Origin: Fen-999 sp041480065
Lineage (GTDB): Bacteria; Pseudomonadota; Gammaproteobacteria; Burkholderiales; Rhodocyclaceae
NCBI GenBank assembly: GCA_041480065.1
Contig: JBGOZF010000006.1
Span: 1-64,000, forward strand
Reading direction: 5' to 3'
Length of the DNA stretch: 64,000 nucleotides
The position numbers and the translations under genes are program-made. Under the pieces are notes generated by a model. It did no database searches. It saw only the letters and a program-made list of their open reading frames with translations, and was not told where the DNA came from. This document shows, one piece after another, positions 33,250 through 41,933 of the stretch; within the stretch, counting starts at the first letter, position 1, and every line of letters starts with the position of its first letter.

Positions 33250-35642
33250 GACGGCGCGACTCGCGGTACTCTCGGGGGCAACCCGGCGGCCAGCCTGCGG
33301 ATGGCACCGCGGTGGTCGACGGCGATCCACAGACGCCAGGCCGCAAAAGCCGTGGGCACGACGACGATCGCGAGCAGCCAGCGCGGTGCGAACGCGAGCA
33401 AGGCGAAGAACACGAAGCTGGCACCGTAGGCGACATGTTCGTTGCGCCAGAGCTCACTGATACGGTGCGCGCTTTCCCACTCGTCAAGGCGGTCGCGCAT
33501 GCCCAGCACCAGCGGTTCGGCGCGCGCCACCGCGCGCAGGGCCGGCTCGCCGCGCGGGCCGGCGCCGGCGATCAGGGCTCGCGCCTCGCGGCCCAAGGCC
33601 AGGAACTCCTCCAGGCGCACGACCAGGCGCTGCCGGCTTTCCGCACCCTGGACGATCGCCAGACCGGTGCTCGCTTCCCTGAGTCCGGCCAGGGTTTCAT
33701 TGACGCGCATGACCAGGCGTTCGAGTTCATCGGCCCTTTCTTCTTTGCGCGCGGCGATGCGGCGATGGCCGTCCTCGCTGGCCTTTTTCGCCTGGGGCAG
33801 CAAATGCAGCACCGCAACCAGGGCGGCGACCCCGCGGAGATCCTCGGCCTGCGCTTGGCGGCACAAGTCTTCCAGCCAGGGGCTGTGCTCGAAATGGGCG
33901 GCGGCCTCGGCCAGCGTCGCGGTGCGCAATTGGCGCGCGTAATCCGGCCGGTGAAGCGCCAGCAGCAGCGGGCCGTGAATCAGTCCCGGCGCTGGGCGTC
34001 GCAGGCCGCCGTCGATCCCGAACATCAGAGTGTCGATATCGACGACCACTTCGCCACTGTCTACCTGACTCTGCCGCCACTTGCCGAGCGCCTGGTCGGC
34101 CGCCCGCCAGGCATCGACAAAGCCGCTCCAGGCCTCGCTCCAGAGCGGGGCCAGCTTCGCCAGTGCCGGCGACTCGTCCGCCGAAACAAGTTCCAGCACA
34201 TGCTGGGAGAACAGCGATTCCAGCCACTCGGCCGCGTCCCTGTCCCGTTCGGCCGCGCGCGCCGCAGCGGCGAATATGGCGTCCTCGCTCAGGCTTTGGC
34301 CGCGCCAGGCGAGAGGGATGGTCGGCGCGAGATGGCGGATGAGCTCGAACAGCAGCAAATCGGCGTCGCCGCCGCGATCCTTCAGGTCGTGCAGGTAGCG
34401 CACGAGGTTGTGGTCCTTCAACTGCTCGCGCACCCACGCCTCGAAGTAGCCGCGCGTCAGGTCCTTGCGCGCCGCTTCCCAGTGGCGGGAGAAGGCCAGG
34501 GCGAGTTCCGTGGTGCTGCGGCATTCCTGGTCGGCGACCTGATAAGGGTGGAGCAGGGTTGTTCCGGAATCCTCGGGCTCGGGTAGCGTGTCGTCGCCGG
34601 CCAGCCAGCGGCGGATCTCGGCGATGCCCCAGCGCCGCGCCGGGTCGCGCTGCAGCAGGCCGCGGCAGAGGCGGCGCCAGCTCGGGTCGCGAATGTCGGC
34701 GGTGTCGACGCTGCCGGTGGCCAGGCGGTGCGCGATGACGGGATCGGACAGGCCGGCGAATGGGTGCTCGCCCAGGAGCATCTCGACCAGCATCATGCCC
34801 AGCGACCAGTAGTCTGCCGACTGGTCGAGAATGCCGGTCATCGCTTCGGGCGCGGCGTAGCGCGCCGTACGCGCGGTGCCGGTGAAGAGCTGCGTCGCGT
34901 CCTGCAGCGAGGCGATGCCGAAGTCGGTGAGCACAAGGTCGAGCGGCTCGAGGCGCCGGACCAGCACGTTCTCGGGCTTCAGATCGCGATGCACGACCCG
35001 GCACTCGTGCAGTGCGGCCAGCGCCTCGGCCAGTTCGGCGAGGATGCTGCGCACCCGCTCAGGGGCCACCGCGCCGTCGCCCATCAGGTCGCGCAGCGAG
35101 CCGCCGGTGCAGTACTCCATGACCTCGTAGGCGACGCCGTCGGAAACGCCATGGGCCAGCGTTCTGACGACGTGCGCATGGGCAACTCGGCCTACCTGCT
35201 CGAGCACTTCGCCCTTGGGTGCGATACCTGGGCGGTAGAGCTTCGCCATCACCTGCACACCGGTCTTGAGGCCCTTGAGCAGCATCAGCTCGGCTTCGGC
35301 GCCGCCGGCGGGCAGCACGCGCTCGATGGCGAAATTGACGCTCAATGCGGTGGGCAGGTTGTACAGGCCGGCCGCCGGCATCGGTGTCGATTCGGCGGCA
35401 AGCGACCGCCCACAATAGAGGCATTGCGCGCTGCCGGGCGGATTGGGGGCGCCGCAATCGGCATGGGGACAGGGAATCGACGGCGCCGCCGGTGCCGTCT
35501 TCGACTCTGTCGGCACGATCGCCGGCTGGCCGCGCAGGCTGAGGTCGACGCCGATCAACAGCGTGCCGCAAACGCACTGGTTCACCGTCGGCGCATGCTC
35601 GGCGCCGCAAACCGGACAGACGCGGATGTAATCCCCGCTCAT
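33246..35642 (-). CDS. Ser/Thr protein kinase with two N-terminal zinc ribbons
   Basis: 798 residues. Two zinc-ribbon-like motifs come first (Cys9, 12, 23, 25 and Cys58, 63, 74, 77). The eukaryotic-type kinase domain spans about 100-370: Lys134 in 'VMAKLY', catalytic 'VVHRDLKPEN' (Asp220) and DFG at 240-242, all intact; activation-loop threonines are in 'LFTGTARTARYAAPEA'. A long helical region with coiled coil (about 400-730) leads to a hydrophobic hairpin near 745-780 that could anchor the protein. The gene overlaps both neighbours by 4 bp. The kinase probably phosphorylates partners within this operon (inference). Confidence 0.92.
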   Translation of the reverse strand: MSGDYIRVCPVCGAEHAPTVNQCVCGTLLIGVDLSLRGQPAIVPTESKTAPAAPSIPCPHADCGAPNPPGSAQCLYCGRSLAAESTPMPAAGLYNLPTALSVNFAIERVLPAGGAEAELMLLKGLKTGVQVMAKLYRPGIAPKGEVLEQVGRVAHAHVVRTLAHGVSDGVAYEVMEYCTGGSLRDLMGDGAVAPERVRSILAELAEALAALHECRVVHRDLKPENVLVRRLEPLDLVLTDFGIASLQDATQLFTGTARTARYAAPEAMTGILDQSADYWSLGMMLVEMLLGEHPFAGLSDPVIAHRLATGSVDTADIRDPSWRRLCRGLLQRDPARRWGIAEIRRWLAGDDTLPEPEDSGTTLLHPYQVADQECRSTTELALAFSRHWEAARKDLTRGYFEAWVREQLKDHNLVRYLHDLKDRGGDADLLLFELIRHLAPTIPLAWRGQSLSEDAIFAAAARAAERDRDAAEWLESLFSQHVLELVSADESPALAKLAPLWSEAWSGFVDAWRAADQALGKWRQSQVDSGEVVVDIDTLMFGIDGGLRRPAPGLIHGPLLLALHRPDYARQLRTATLAEAAAHFEHSPWLEDLCRQAQAEDLRGVAALVAVLHLLPQAKKASEDGHRRIAARKEERADELERLVMRVNETLAGLREASTGLAIVQGAESRQRLVVRLEEFLALGREARALIAGAGPRGEPALRAVARAEPLVLGMRDRLDEWESAHRISELWRNEHVAYGASFVFFALLAFAPRWLLAIVVVPTAFAAWRLWIAVDHRGAIRRLAAGLPPRVPRVAPS

Positions 35643-36289
35643 CGCCAGGAGACCTCGTTCATGGTGAGGCCGCGGCTGCGGCAGAGTTCGGCCAGCGCCG
35701 CCATGTCACCGCGATGGGGAATGCCGATGAACCATAGGCGCTGGCCGTCGACTGCGACCTGCATGCGCTTGCCCTCGGCGGCGGGCGCCTCCAGGTGCGG
35801 GTTGTAGCGCGCTTCGCCGAGGGCGGACAGCGGCACCAGCGGCTGGTTGGCCGAGCCTCGCCAGACGTGCGCTAGCGGCAGGCCGTCGACGTAGGGCTCG
35901 GGAATGATGGCATCGAGCAAGGCCAGGATCTCACCATGCTTGCGTTGCAGCGTGCTGAGCGGGTAGCCGCTGTAGCAGAGGAGGTCGCACTCGCGGCCCG
36001 CCGTCTTGCGCCAGCGATGCAGGCCCTTCAGCAAGGCGGCCAGTCCCTTGGGCTGGTCGAAGGGTTCGCCGCCGCTGATGGTGACGCCGTCGGCGCCATC
36101 CGGGGCGACGCGTCGGCACCAGGCGAGCAGCGCTTCGACGTCCATTTCGCGTGCCGGGTCGCGCGCCCAGGTGTCCTGTGACACGCACCCCGGGCAGTGG
36201 ATGGAACAACCCTGCATCCAGATGCCGATGCGCCGGCCAGGGCCGAGCACGGTCACCGGAAAGTGGGCTTTGTTGACCGCGATTCTCAT
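35639..36289 (-). CDS. Radical SAM activase-like protein (NrdG/PflA type)
   Basis: 216 residues from the ATG at 36289. The cluster-binding motif is C-x3-C-x2-C (Cys28, 32, 35) within 'WMQGCSIHCPGC', followed by 'GVTISGGEPFDQP', the glycine-rich SAM-binding block. Layout matches the 4Fe-4S single-domain activases that make glycyl radicals in anaerobic ribonucleotide reductase or pyruvate formate-lyase. No glycyl-radical enzyme gene is adjacent, and the gene is locked by 4-bp overlaps between a kinase and a membrane-protein gene, so it may have been recruited to a different job. Frame beyond 36289 is a shadow. Confidence 0.88.
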   Translation of the reverse strand: MRIAVNKAHFPVTVLGPGRRIGIWMQGCSIHCPGCVSQDTWARDPAREMDVEALLAWCRRVAPDGADGVTISGGEPFDQPKGLAALLKGLHRWRKTAGRECDLLCYSGYPLSTLQRKHGEILALLDAIIPEPYVDGLPLAHVWRGSANQPLVPLSALGEARYNPHLEAPAAEGKRMQVAVDGQRLWFIGIPHRGDMAALAELCRSRGLTMNEVSWR

Positions 36290-37143
36290 CGCCCAGCGGG
36301 TCGCTGCGGGAGCCTCGCAAAGCAGGGTACCTGCTGGCCGCTGTCGAGGTGAGTCTTCCAGACTGGATCGTGAATGGCGACCTTGCCGCCGCCCCACGCC
36401 AGCGCTATCGTCACCAGGCCGGCGACGGTGAGGCGCGTTCGGAATCCGCGGCGATTGTAGAAACGGACCAAGACCCAAATCAGGCCAGCTAGTCCGGGCA
36501 GCGACGCGCTGAGTCCAGCGATCCATATCCAGGCGTCCCTTCCGGTCAGGACTCTTGCGTATTCGTCGGCCCCCCGGCAGCTCTTGATGTAACCCCAGCG
36601 CAGAAACTCGGTCAGTTCGCTGATGGATATGCCCATCAGGAAAAGCGGAATGAGGCCGGCCACGACGACCACGAAGACCGTCCAGCCCTTGTTCCAGACA
36701 TGCGGAACCGGTTCGTCGACCGCCACCTTGGCCACTTCTTCAGCGGTGAGTTCTTGCAACGACTTCGCGATCTCGACGGCTTCATCGAGAATTGCGGGCC
36801 ACTTGGCGACACGCGGGCGACTGCCGACCTTGGCAAGGTAGAGGTGACCGGCGTCGGCGTACGCCAGCATTCCGCGCGGTCGTCGGGTGAGGCGCCAACC
36901 CGCCGCCCCGCGCGGCAGCACGATGATGAAGAACGTCGTCGTTTTGTACCCGCTGTCGTTCCACAGGCTGGTACTCGTGTGCGCAAGGTCGGCGACCATG
37001 TAGGAATGCCCATTCCGTTGTCCTTCGACCAGCGAAGTGAAGCCACCCATGATGTAGTTGAGGCCGATCCGTCGCCAAAGCGGATCGGAGAACTGCTGCT
37101 CAAAGTCGCGGGGCGGGCGGATGCGTTCTGCCATGAGTTGCAT
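36286..37143 (-). CDS. Unrecognised membrane protein of the kinase/AAA+ operon
   Basis: 285 residues (an internal ATG at 37134 is also possible). A soluble N-terminal domain of about 140 residues ('YMVADLAHTSTSLWNDSGYKT', 'FFIIVLPRG', 'YLAKVGSRPRV') precedes three membrane segments (about 155-175, 205-229, 240-256). No recognised family. Starts 6 bp after the upstream membrane-protein stop and overlaps the radical SAM start by 4 bp. Confidence 0.75.
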   Translation of the reverse strand: MQLMAERIRPPRDFEQQFSDPLWRRIGLNYIMGGFTSLVEGQRNGHSYMVADLAHTSTSLWNDSGYKTTTFFIIVLPRGAAGWRLTRRPRGMLAYADAGHLYLAKVGSRPRVAKWPAILDEAVEIAKSLQELTAEEVAKVAVDEPVPHVWNKGWTVFVVVVAGLIPLFLMGISISELTEFLRWGYIKSCRGADEYARVLTGRDAWIWIAGLSASLPGLAGLIWVLVRFYNRRGFRTRLTVAGLVTIALAWGGGKVAIHDPVWKTHLDSGQQVPCFARLPQRPAGR

Positions 37144-37149
37144 CGGGTA

Positions 37150-37539
37150 TCAGAGAAGATCGCGCAGATCGCGCTCGTCGCTCGCGCGGCGTTCCAGTTC
37201 GAGGTACTGAAGGAGGGCCAGGATCGCGGCCAGAAGGGCCTCCCACAACGGGAGCTGGCCACGGCTGAGCCCCATGACGGCGAAGAATCCGGCAATGATG
37301 GCGACGCGCGGGCCGGGTGCATCGATCCGCGGCAGCACGACGGAAAGGACCACGCTGACGATTGCGAATGCCAGTATGTAATAGAAGGGCCCCATGAACA
37401 GCAGCGCAAGGCGCTCGCCGCTCCGGCTGCTCGTCCAGAAGTGGGCGATCGGCCAAGTCCCGGCAAGCGAGGCGGTTGCGGTAACCCAGGCGCGCCACAT
37501 CGGTTCCAGCGGCGGCGGTCGGTTGAATTTCCAGGCCAT
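37150..37539 (-). CDS. Small unrecognised membrane protein of the kinase/AAA+ operon
   Basis: 129 residues from the ATG at 37539, with GGGGAGA 9 bases upstream; the much longer open frame upstream is a shadow of the AAA+ gene. Three or four hydrophobic segments (about 19-33, 45-70, 77-90, 95-112). The C-terminus is charged ('LERRASDERDLRDLL'). Lies 35 bp after the AAA+ gene. Confidence 0.7.
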   Translation of the reverse strand: MAWKFNRPPPLEPMWRAWVTATASLAGTWPIAHFWTSSRSGERLALLFMGPFYYILAFAIVSVVLSVVLPRIDAPGPRVAIIAGFFAVMGLSRGQLPLWEALLAAILALLQYLELERRASDERDLRDLL

Positions 37540-37574
37540 CGACGATGATCTCCCCAAGTGCCGAGAGCTCTCGG

Positions 37575-39422
37575 CTAGTTGAGCACCACGCTGAACACCT
37601 TGTCCTGCTCGGCCACGTCCGTCACCGTCACCCGTTCGCGGCCTTCGAGGTCGAGCACGAAGAGCGCGCGGGCGAGTGGGTTGATGAACACCGATTCGAG
37701 CGCATTGCCGATGCCGCGGCCGCCGTTCGAGAGATCGCGGGTACACAGCGACAACAGGCGCTCGCGCACGGGGACGGGAATCTCCAGTGCGACATGGTGT
37801 TCTTCCTGCATGCGCTTGACAACGTTCTTCAGCATGCCGTCGAAGATCTGCGTCGCGACTTCCGGGGCGATGAAGTTGAAGACGACGATGTTGTCGCCGA
37901 TGCGGTTGAGTATCTCGGGCCGCGACAGGCGAAACTTGAAGTGGTCGCCGATGGCGCCGCGTACGCGTGCCTCCACCACCTCGTAGGGATCGCCGGGGCG
38001 CACGTTCTGCACGCGCTGGCCGCTGGCATCCTCGACGTAGATGCCGAGGTTGGAGGTGAACACGATGATGGCTTCCGAGAAGTAGGCCGTGTCGCCGCGG
38101 CCGTCGGTGAGACGGCCGTCTTCGAGGATCTGGAGGAACTTGTCGAGGATGCGCGGGTGCGCCTTCTCGATCTCGTCGAACAGCAGCAGCGAGAATGGCC
38201 GTTCGCGCACGGCGTCGGTCAGCTCGCCGCCGGCGTCGAAGCCGATGTAGCCGGGCGGCGCGCCCAGCAGCCTTGCCCCCGTGTGTTCCTCGGCGAATTC
38301 GCTCATGTCGAAGCGGATGTAGGCGCGCTCGTCGCCGAAGATCAACTGGGTCAGCGTCTTCGCCAGTTCGGTCTTGCCGACGCCCGTGGGGCCGGCGAAG
38401 AACAGCACCCCGCGCGGCCGGCCGCTGCCGCTGCGCGCCTGGGCGCCGGTGAGGCCCATCACCGAGCGCATCAGGATGTCCACCGCCTTGGTGGTGGCCT
38501 GGTGCTGGCCCTTGACGCGGTCTTCCAGCGTGGCGCGCGCGCGGCGGATCTTGTCGCGCAGATAGTCGCGGCGCCACGGGTTGTCGAGCGCGCCGACCTT
38601 GTAGCAGCGCACCGCATCCTCGACGGCGGTGAGGCCTATGTTCTGGCGCCGGGCGAGTTGCGCCACGTCGGCCATCGCCGTCAGCGTCAGGCCGTCGGTG
38701 CTGTCGGCGAAGCGGCGGACGAACTCGGTACGCGCAGCTTCCGCCGCATCGGCATGACCGGGAAACAGCATCGCCAATTGGCCCGCGGCCTCGGCGCGCA
38801 GCTCATAATCGGGCCGGCCGACGACGAGGCTGGCGATGCGTTCGGAATCGAGCGCGAACCAGGAGGGCAGGTCCTGCGGCCGATTTACCAGCCAGAGGAT
38901 CGGGTTGAACAGCGGCGAGCCGTTGGCGGCCTGCCCTTCTTCCTTCGGCACCACCGGATTGGCAGTCAGAGAGAGCTTCTCGGCGCCGACGAAGAAGCGG
39001 TGCTCGTTGGCATCCAGGTGATCGGCGGCGCGGGCGATGCGCGAGGCGAAATCGAGAACGAGCGCACAGCGCGCGTCGCGGCAGCCGGCGAGCCGCTCCA
39101 TGAGCGCAGCGAGAGACTCCAGGCCGATCGGCATCACCCCATCCTGTAGCTTGAGGTCGAACAACCGTTGCGCGAGTTCGCTCGCCGCCGGCTCGTTGGG
39201 ATAGACGCGTAGCCCGTCGGCGGGGTCATAGACCAGCACGAAGCGGTAGCCCAGGCGTTTGAGCTGCTCCCACAGTCCGCGCAGCAGCGGCACCAGCGTC
39301 GCGCCGCCCTCGGCCAGCGGCACCAGGATGCTGTCGCGAATGTTGCCGGAGACGACAAATTGCGAGCGGATCGGCAGCAGCCGTTGCAGATCCTTGAGCC
39401 AGCGGGGTGTGGTGTCGGTCAT
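37575..39422 (-). CDS. ClpB/ClpA-like AAA+ ATPase with degenerate first module
   Basis: 615 residues. The C-terminal half is a clear Clp/Hsp100 D2-type AAA+ module: Walker A 'GPTGVGKTELAKTL' (about 344), the 'FDMSEFAEEHTGARLLGAPPGYIGFD' region (split here), Walker B 'LLLFDEIEKAHP' (about 415), sensor-1 'FTSNLG', and arginine finger 'RPEILNRIGDN'. The first half resembles a nucleotide-dead AAA module: 'FVVSGNIRDSIL' in the Walker A place and 'CALVLDFASRIA' in the Walker B place. No Clp N-domain and no ClpP-docking loop were seen. Probably an ATP-driven remodeller of a complex formed by the operon products. It overlaps the upstream gene by 4 bp. Confidence 0.88.
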   Translation of the reverse strand: MTDTTPRWLKDLQRLLPIRSQFVVSGNIRDSILVPLAEGGATLVPLLRGLWEQLKRLGYRFVLVYDPADGLRVYPNEPAASELAQRLFDLKLQDGVMPIGLESLAALMERLAGCRDARCALVLDFASRIARAADHLDANEHRFFVGAEKLSLTANPVVPKEEGQAANGSPLFNPILWLVNRPQDLPSWFALDSERIASLVVGRPDYELRAEAAGQLAMLFPGHADAAEAARTEFVRRFADSTDGLTLTAMADVAQLARRQNIGLTAVEDAVRCYKVGALDNPWRRDYLRDKIRRARATLEDRVKGQHQATTKAVDILMRSVMGLTGAQARSGSGRPRGVLFFAGPTGVGKTELAKTLTQLIFGDERAYIRFDMSEFAEEHTGARLLGAPPGYIGFDAGGELTDAVRERPFSLLLFDEIEKAHPRILDKFLQILEDGRLTDGRGDTAYFSEAIIVFTSNLGIYVEDASGQRVQNVRPGDPYEVVEARVRGAIGDHFKFRLSRPEILNRIGDNIVVFNFIAPEVATQIFDGMLKNVVKRMQEEHHVALEIPVPVRERLLSLCTRDLSNGGRGIGNALESVFINPLARALFVLDLEGRERVTVTDVAEQDKVFSVVLN

Positions 39423-40561
39423 GGTCTGTGCATTTCCCTGAGGGCGGTAGCGGGGCGTTGGTCTTCCTCGCTGGCGAATTGCGGCAACTGGGCGGCATCG
39501 ACGACCTGTACCGGCACCTCGCCGGCACCGAGCTGGCGCGTGACATCGATGCGCAGACCGCGCGCGGTGAGCGTCGCCTGCAGGCGCGGGAATCCGGCGC
39601 ACCATCGCTCCTCGGCCAGCATATCCTCGTGCTTTCGATCCTCGCCAGGCGTACCTGCGCGGACGACGTTGAAGTTGATGGCGCGGCGCAGCGCGTCGAC
39701 CCGCAGGCGGACGTGGTAGTCGCGCCAGCCGGGTTTCTGGAAATGGGCGATGCCGCCTTCGACGAACAGGGTTTCGCCTATGCCGTCGACCTCGTAACCG
39801 AGGTCGCGCAGGGACTGCTCGAGGACCAGGGCGGCGTTGGCGGCGGTGGCGCTCTCGTTGTGTCGGGCGACGCGCAGGCGCAGCTCCGTCGCCAAGGCTT
39901 CGGCGCGCTCAGTGGAGGGCGTGCGCATGATTTCGTTGGCCAGGGTTTCCAATTCCTCGGGTAGCCCGGCATCGGCCGCGATGACGGCGCGGGCAAGGAT
40001 GCGCTCCACTTGGGCGCGACGCTCGGCGGCGATGGCCGGCGGCACCTGGCCAGACAGGCGTGCCTGCACCTCGAAGGCCGCCAGTTGTTCGGCCATGGTC
40101 GGTGCGGCCGCGATCAACGCCGCCAGATCGGGGGCGGGCAGGGACCGGGCGCTGCGAGCGGACAGGTCGCCGACCATGCCTGAGAGGATTTCGGTCTGCG
40201 TGCGTATCGCTTCGAGGTAAGGAGCCAGCGCCGACAGATCGTTGTCCGCGGGGCGGGCGGGTAGCGTGACCGGTTCCGCCGCCGGCTCGCCAAGCTGCGA
40301 GGCGAGAAGGTCGCGCGCCGAAAGCAGCCGACGCAACCTGGCCTCCTCGCGGGCGATCTCTTCGGCAATGGCACGCCGTGCCGCCAGCGAAACCTCGCGC
40401 CGACCGGCGGCCTCGCCCTGGCGGTGTGCCTGCAACTCGGTCTGGCGTTCGCGTTCGGCCGCATAACCTTCAGCGATGATCATGGCGCCGCGGATCGCCT
40501 CGGCGGCGGCCGCGATCAATGCGCCTTCCAGCGTGAATATTCCTGCGGTAGGGCCGCTCAT
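39419..40561 (-). CDS. Unrecognised protein with N-terminal coiled coil, first gene of the kinase/AAA+ operon
   Basis: 380 residues from the ATG at 40561 (the frame continues to 40774 through a shadow of the methyltransferase). Residues 10-30 are a hydrophobic Ala-rich helix, 35-100 a strong Glu/Arg/Ala coiled coil, and the C-terminal third (about 275-375) a mixed domain ('YEVDGIGETLFVEGG', 'WRDYHVRLRVDALRRAINF'). No family recognised. Its tight 4-bp overlap with the AAA+ gene suggests an adaptor or substrate of that ATPase. Confidence 0.72.
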   Translation of the reverse strand: MSGPTAGIFTLEGALIAAAAEAIRGAMIIAEGYAAERERQTELQAHRQGEAAGRREVSLAARRAIAEEIAREEARLRRLLSARDLLASQLGEPAAEPVTLPARPADNDLSALAPYLEAIRTQTEILSGMVGDLSARSARSLPAPDLAALIAAAPTMAEQLAAFEVQARLSGQVPPAIAAERRAQVERILARAVIAADAGLPEELETLANEIMRTPSTERAEALATELRLRVARHNESATAANAALVLEQSLRDLGYEVDGIGETLFVEGGIAHFQKPGWRDYHVRLRVDALRRAINFNVVRAGTPGEDRKHEDMLAEERWCAGFPRLQATLTARGLRIDVTRQLGAGEVPVQVVDAAQLPQFASEEDQRPATALREMHRP

Positions 40562-40640
40562 GGCCGGAGCCGGAGAAAAGGACAGGTGGATTCTAATCGA
40601 AGGACCGTGCCGCGGCCGGGCGTCGATCGGCGGCGCCGGA

Positions 40641-41312
40641 TTACTGCTCGACCCGGACTTCTCTTCGGTAGTGCAGCAGTCGCCCCCGGTAGGCGCTGCC
40701 GTCGTGGAGCGGCGCCTCGATGGGGGTTTCGCCGAGCGCAAAGCCCAACAGGGCCATGCAGCCGTTGAAAGCACTGCGGTTGCTGCGGTTGGGATCGATG
40801 ATCAGCACCTCGGCGCAGGGCGCCGCGTGCAATTGCAGAAACGCCGCCAGTTGCTCGGGGTGGCTGCGTTCGTAAAGGACGTCGCTGCCGATGATGAGGT
40901 CGAACTCGCCCAGCATCGGGTTGTCGCGTCCCCAGTTGCCGGTGCGGTATCTGAGCGTCGGCAGGTGGTTCAGGAGCAGGTTGGCGTGCAGGAAGGCCTC
41001 GGTCAGCGGATGGCAGTCGCTGGCCGTGATATTGCCCCGACGACGATGGAGCACCAGGCTCGCCAGCGCCAGGCCGCAGCCGATCTCCAGCACGCGGCGG
41101 GTGCCGATTTCCCACGTTTGCATCAGATCGGCGAGCTTCTGCGCCGAGGGCCAGAGTTGGCCGAACAACGGCCAGCACGCGGGGGAGATGCCGGCGGCCT
41201 CGGCTTCGCCGAGCGGATCGGTGTATTGCTGGCGGTCGAGCAGGGAGCGAATTTCCAGGTTGGCGGCGCCGGCTACGGCGACCTGCTGGAATTTCACTTC
41301 ATAGCCGGGCAC
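40641..41312 (-). CDS. Class-I SAM-dependent methyltransferase (METTL21-like)
   Basis: 223 residues from a GTG at 41312, the first usable start after the IF-1 stop 8 bp upstream. Motif I is 'RVLEIGCGLALASLVL', motif II 'ITASDCHPL', and motif IV 'FDLIIGSDVLYERS', the DxxY-like pattern of METTL21/lysine-methyltransferase relatives ('SDVLY'). The N-terminal 'LFGQLWPSAQKLADLM' corresponds to the 'G..lWpaa..La' block of that group. A protein-lysine methyltransferase role is an inference; small-molecule substrates are possible. The operon link to a translation factor gene is consistent with a translation-related target. Confidence 0.8.
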   Translation of the reverse strand: MPGYEVKFQQVAVAGAANLEIRSLLDRQQYTDPLGEAEAAGISPACWPLFGQLWPSAQKLADLMQTWEIGTRRVLEIGCGLALASLVLHRRRGNITASDCHPLTEAFLHANLLLNHLPTLRYRTGNWGRDNPMLGEFDLIIGSDVLYERSHPEQLAAFLQLHAAPCAEVLIIDPNRSNRSAFNGCMALLGFALGETPIEAPLHDGSAYRGRLLHYRREVRVEQ

Positions 41313-41320
41313 GAGGCCGA

Positions 41321-41578
41321 TTAGTGCCGGCGCCGTGGCGGCGAAGCAGGCGAGCGGCCTTCGATATGGCGGAAGGTGATGCGTCCTTTGCTCAAGTCGT
41401 AGGGGGAAAGTTCGAGCGAAACCTTGTCGCCGGCGAGGATGCGGATGTGGTGCTTGCGCATCTTGCCTGCCGTGTAGGCCACCAGATCGTGGCCGTTGTC
41501 GAGCGTGACGCGAAAACGGGAGTCGGGCAGGACTTCCATCACCACGCCATTCATTTCGAGAAGTTCTTCCTTGGCCAT
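41321..41578 (-). CDS. infA: Translation initiation factor IF-1
   Basis: 85 residues: 'KEELLEMNGVVMEVLPDSRFRVTLDNGH' (split) and 'RKHHIRILAGDKVSLELSPYDLSKGRITFR' give the IF-1 S1-like OB fold. IF-1 binds the ribosomal A site during initiation. It has a longer basic C-terminus ('SPASPPRRRH') than the 72-residue E. coli protein, as in several betaproteobacterial second IF-1 copies, so another infA in the ribosomal-protein region is likely. The ATG at 41578 follows a GGGAGACGTGG site. Confidence 0.93.
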   Translation of the reverse strand: MAKEELLEMNGVVMEVLPDSRFRVTLDNGHDLVAYTAGKMRKHHIRILAGDKVSLELSPYDLSKGRITFRHIEGRSPASPPRRRH

Positions 41579-41602
41579 GGCCACGTCTCCCGGGGAATGT
41601 CG

Positions 41603-41633
41603 GAAAAGAAAAAGCCCGGCAACGGCCGGGCTT
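41603..41633 (-). terminator. Intrinsic terminator after the cold-shock gene
   Basis: A perfect 9-bp stem AAGCCCGGC/GCCGGGCTT (41612-41620 and 41625-41633) with a 4-base loop; on the minus strand it is followed by TTTTTCTTTT. It ends cspA transcription just before infA. Confidence 0.85.
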
Positions 41634-41726
41634 ATCCGGTAGGGCAACGGCCTGAACGTCCAGTCCAGGTCCGCGACCCCCTGTAAGGCGGCGGCATGGC
41701 AGTCTTGCCATGCCGGCCAGGGTCAA

Positions 41727-41933
41727 TCAGTCGACCCCGCGGATGTTCGATGCCTGCTGGCCCTTGGGGCCGGCGGTAACGTCGAAACTGACGCGCTGGC
41801 CTTCCTTGAGGGTCTTGAAACCCTGGCCTTGAATTGCGGAGAAATGGGCGAAGAGATCGTCGCCGCCGTTTTCCGGCGTGATGAATCCGAAACCCTTGGA
41901 ATCGTTAAACCACTTCACAGTACCTGTAGCCAT
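41727..41933 (-). CDS. CspA-family cold-shock protein
   Basis: 68 residues with both RNA-binding motifs, 'KGFGFI' (RNP1) and 'DLFAHFS' (RNP2), and the opening 'MATGTVKWFNDSKG'. Single OB-fold RNA chaperone that melts mRNA structure. About 390 bp of non-coding DNA precede it, which allows the long 5' leader typical of cold-induced csp genes; on the minus strand the leader begins with an AT-rich patch just before the start codon. It is followed by an intrinsic terminator. Confidence 0.95.
   Translation of the reverse strand: MATGTVKWFNDSKGFGFITPENGGDDLFAHFSAIQGQGFKTLKEGQRVSFDVTAGPKGQQASNIRGVD

Noticed and set aside
33312..34586. Long plus-strand frame (424 codons) opposite the Ser/Thr kinase
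   Set aside because: High-GC antisense shadow; the minus strand has full kinase motifs and overlapping operon starts.
37545..39149. Plus-strand 534-codon frame opposite the AAA+ ATPase
   Set aside because: Antisense shadow of Walker-motif-containing minus-strand gene.
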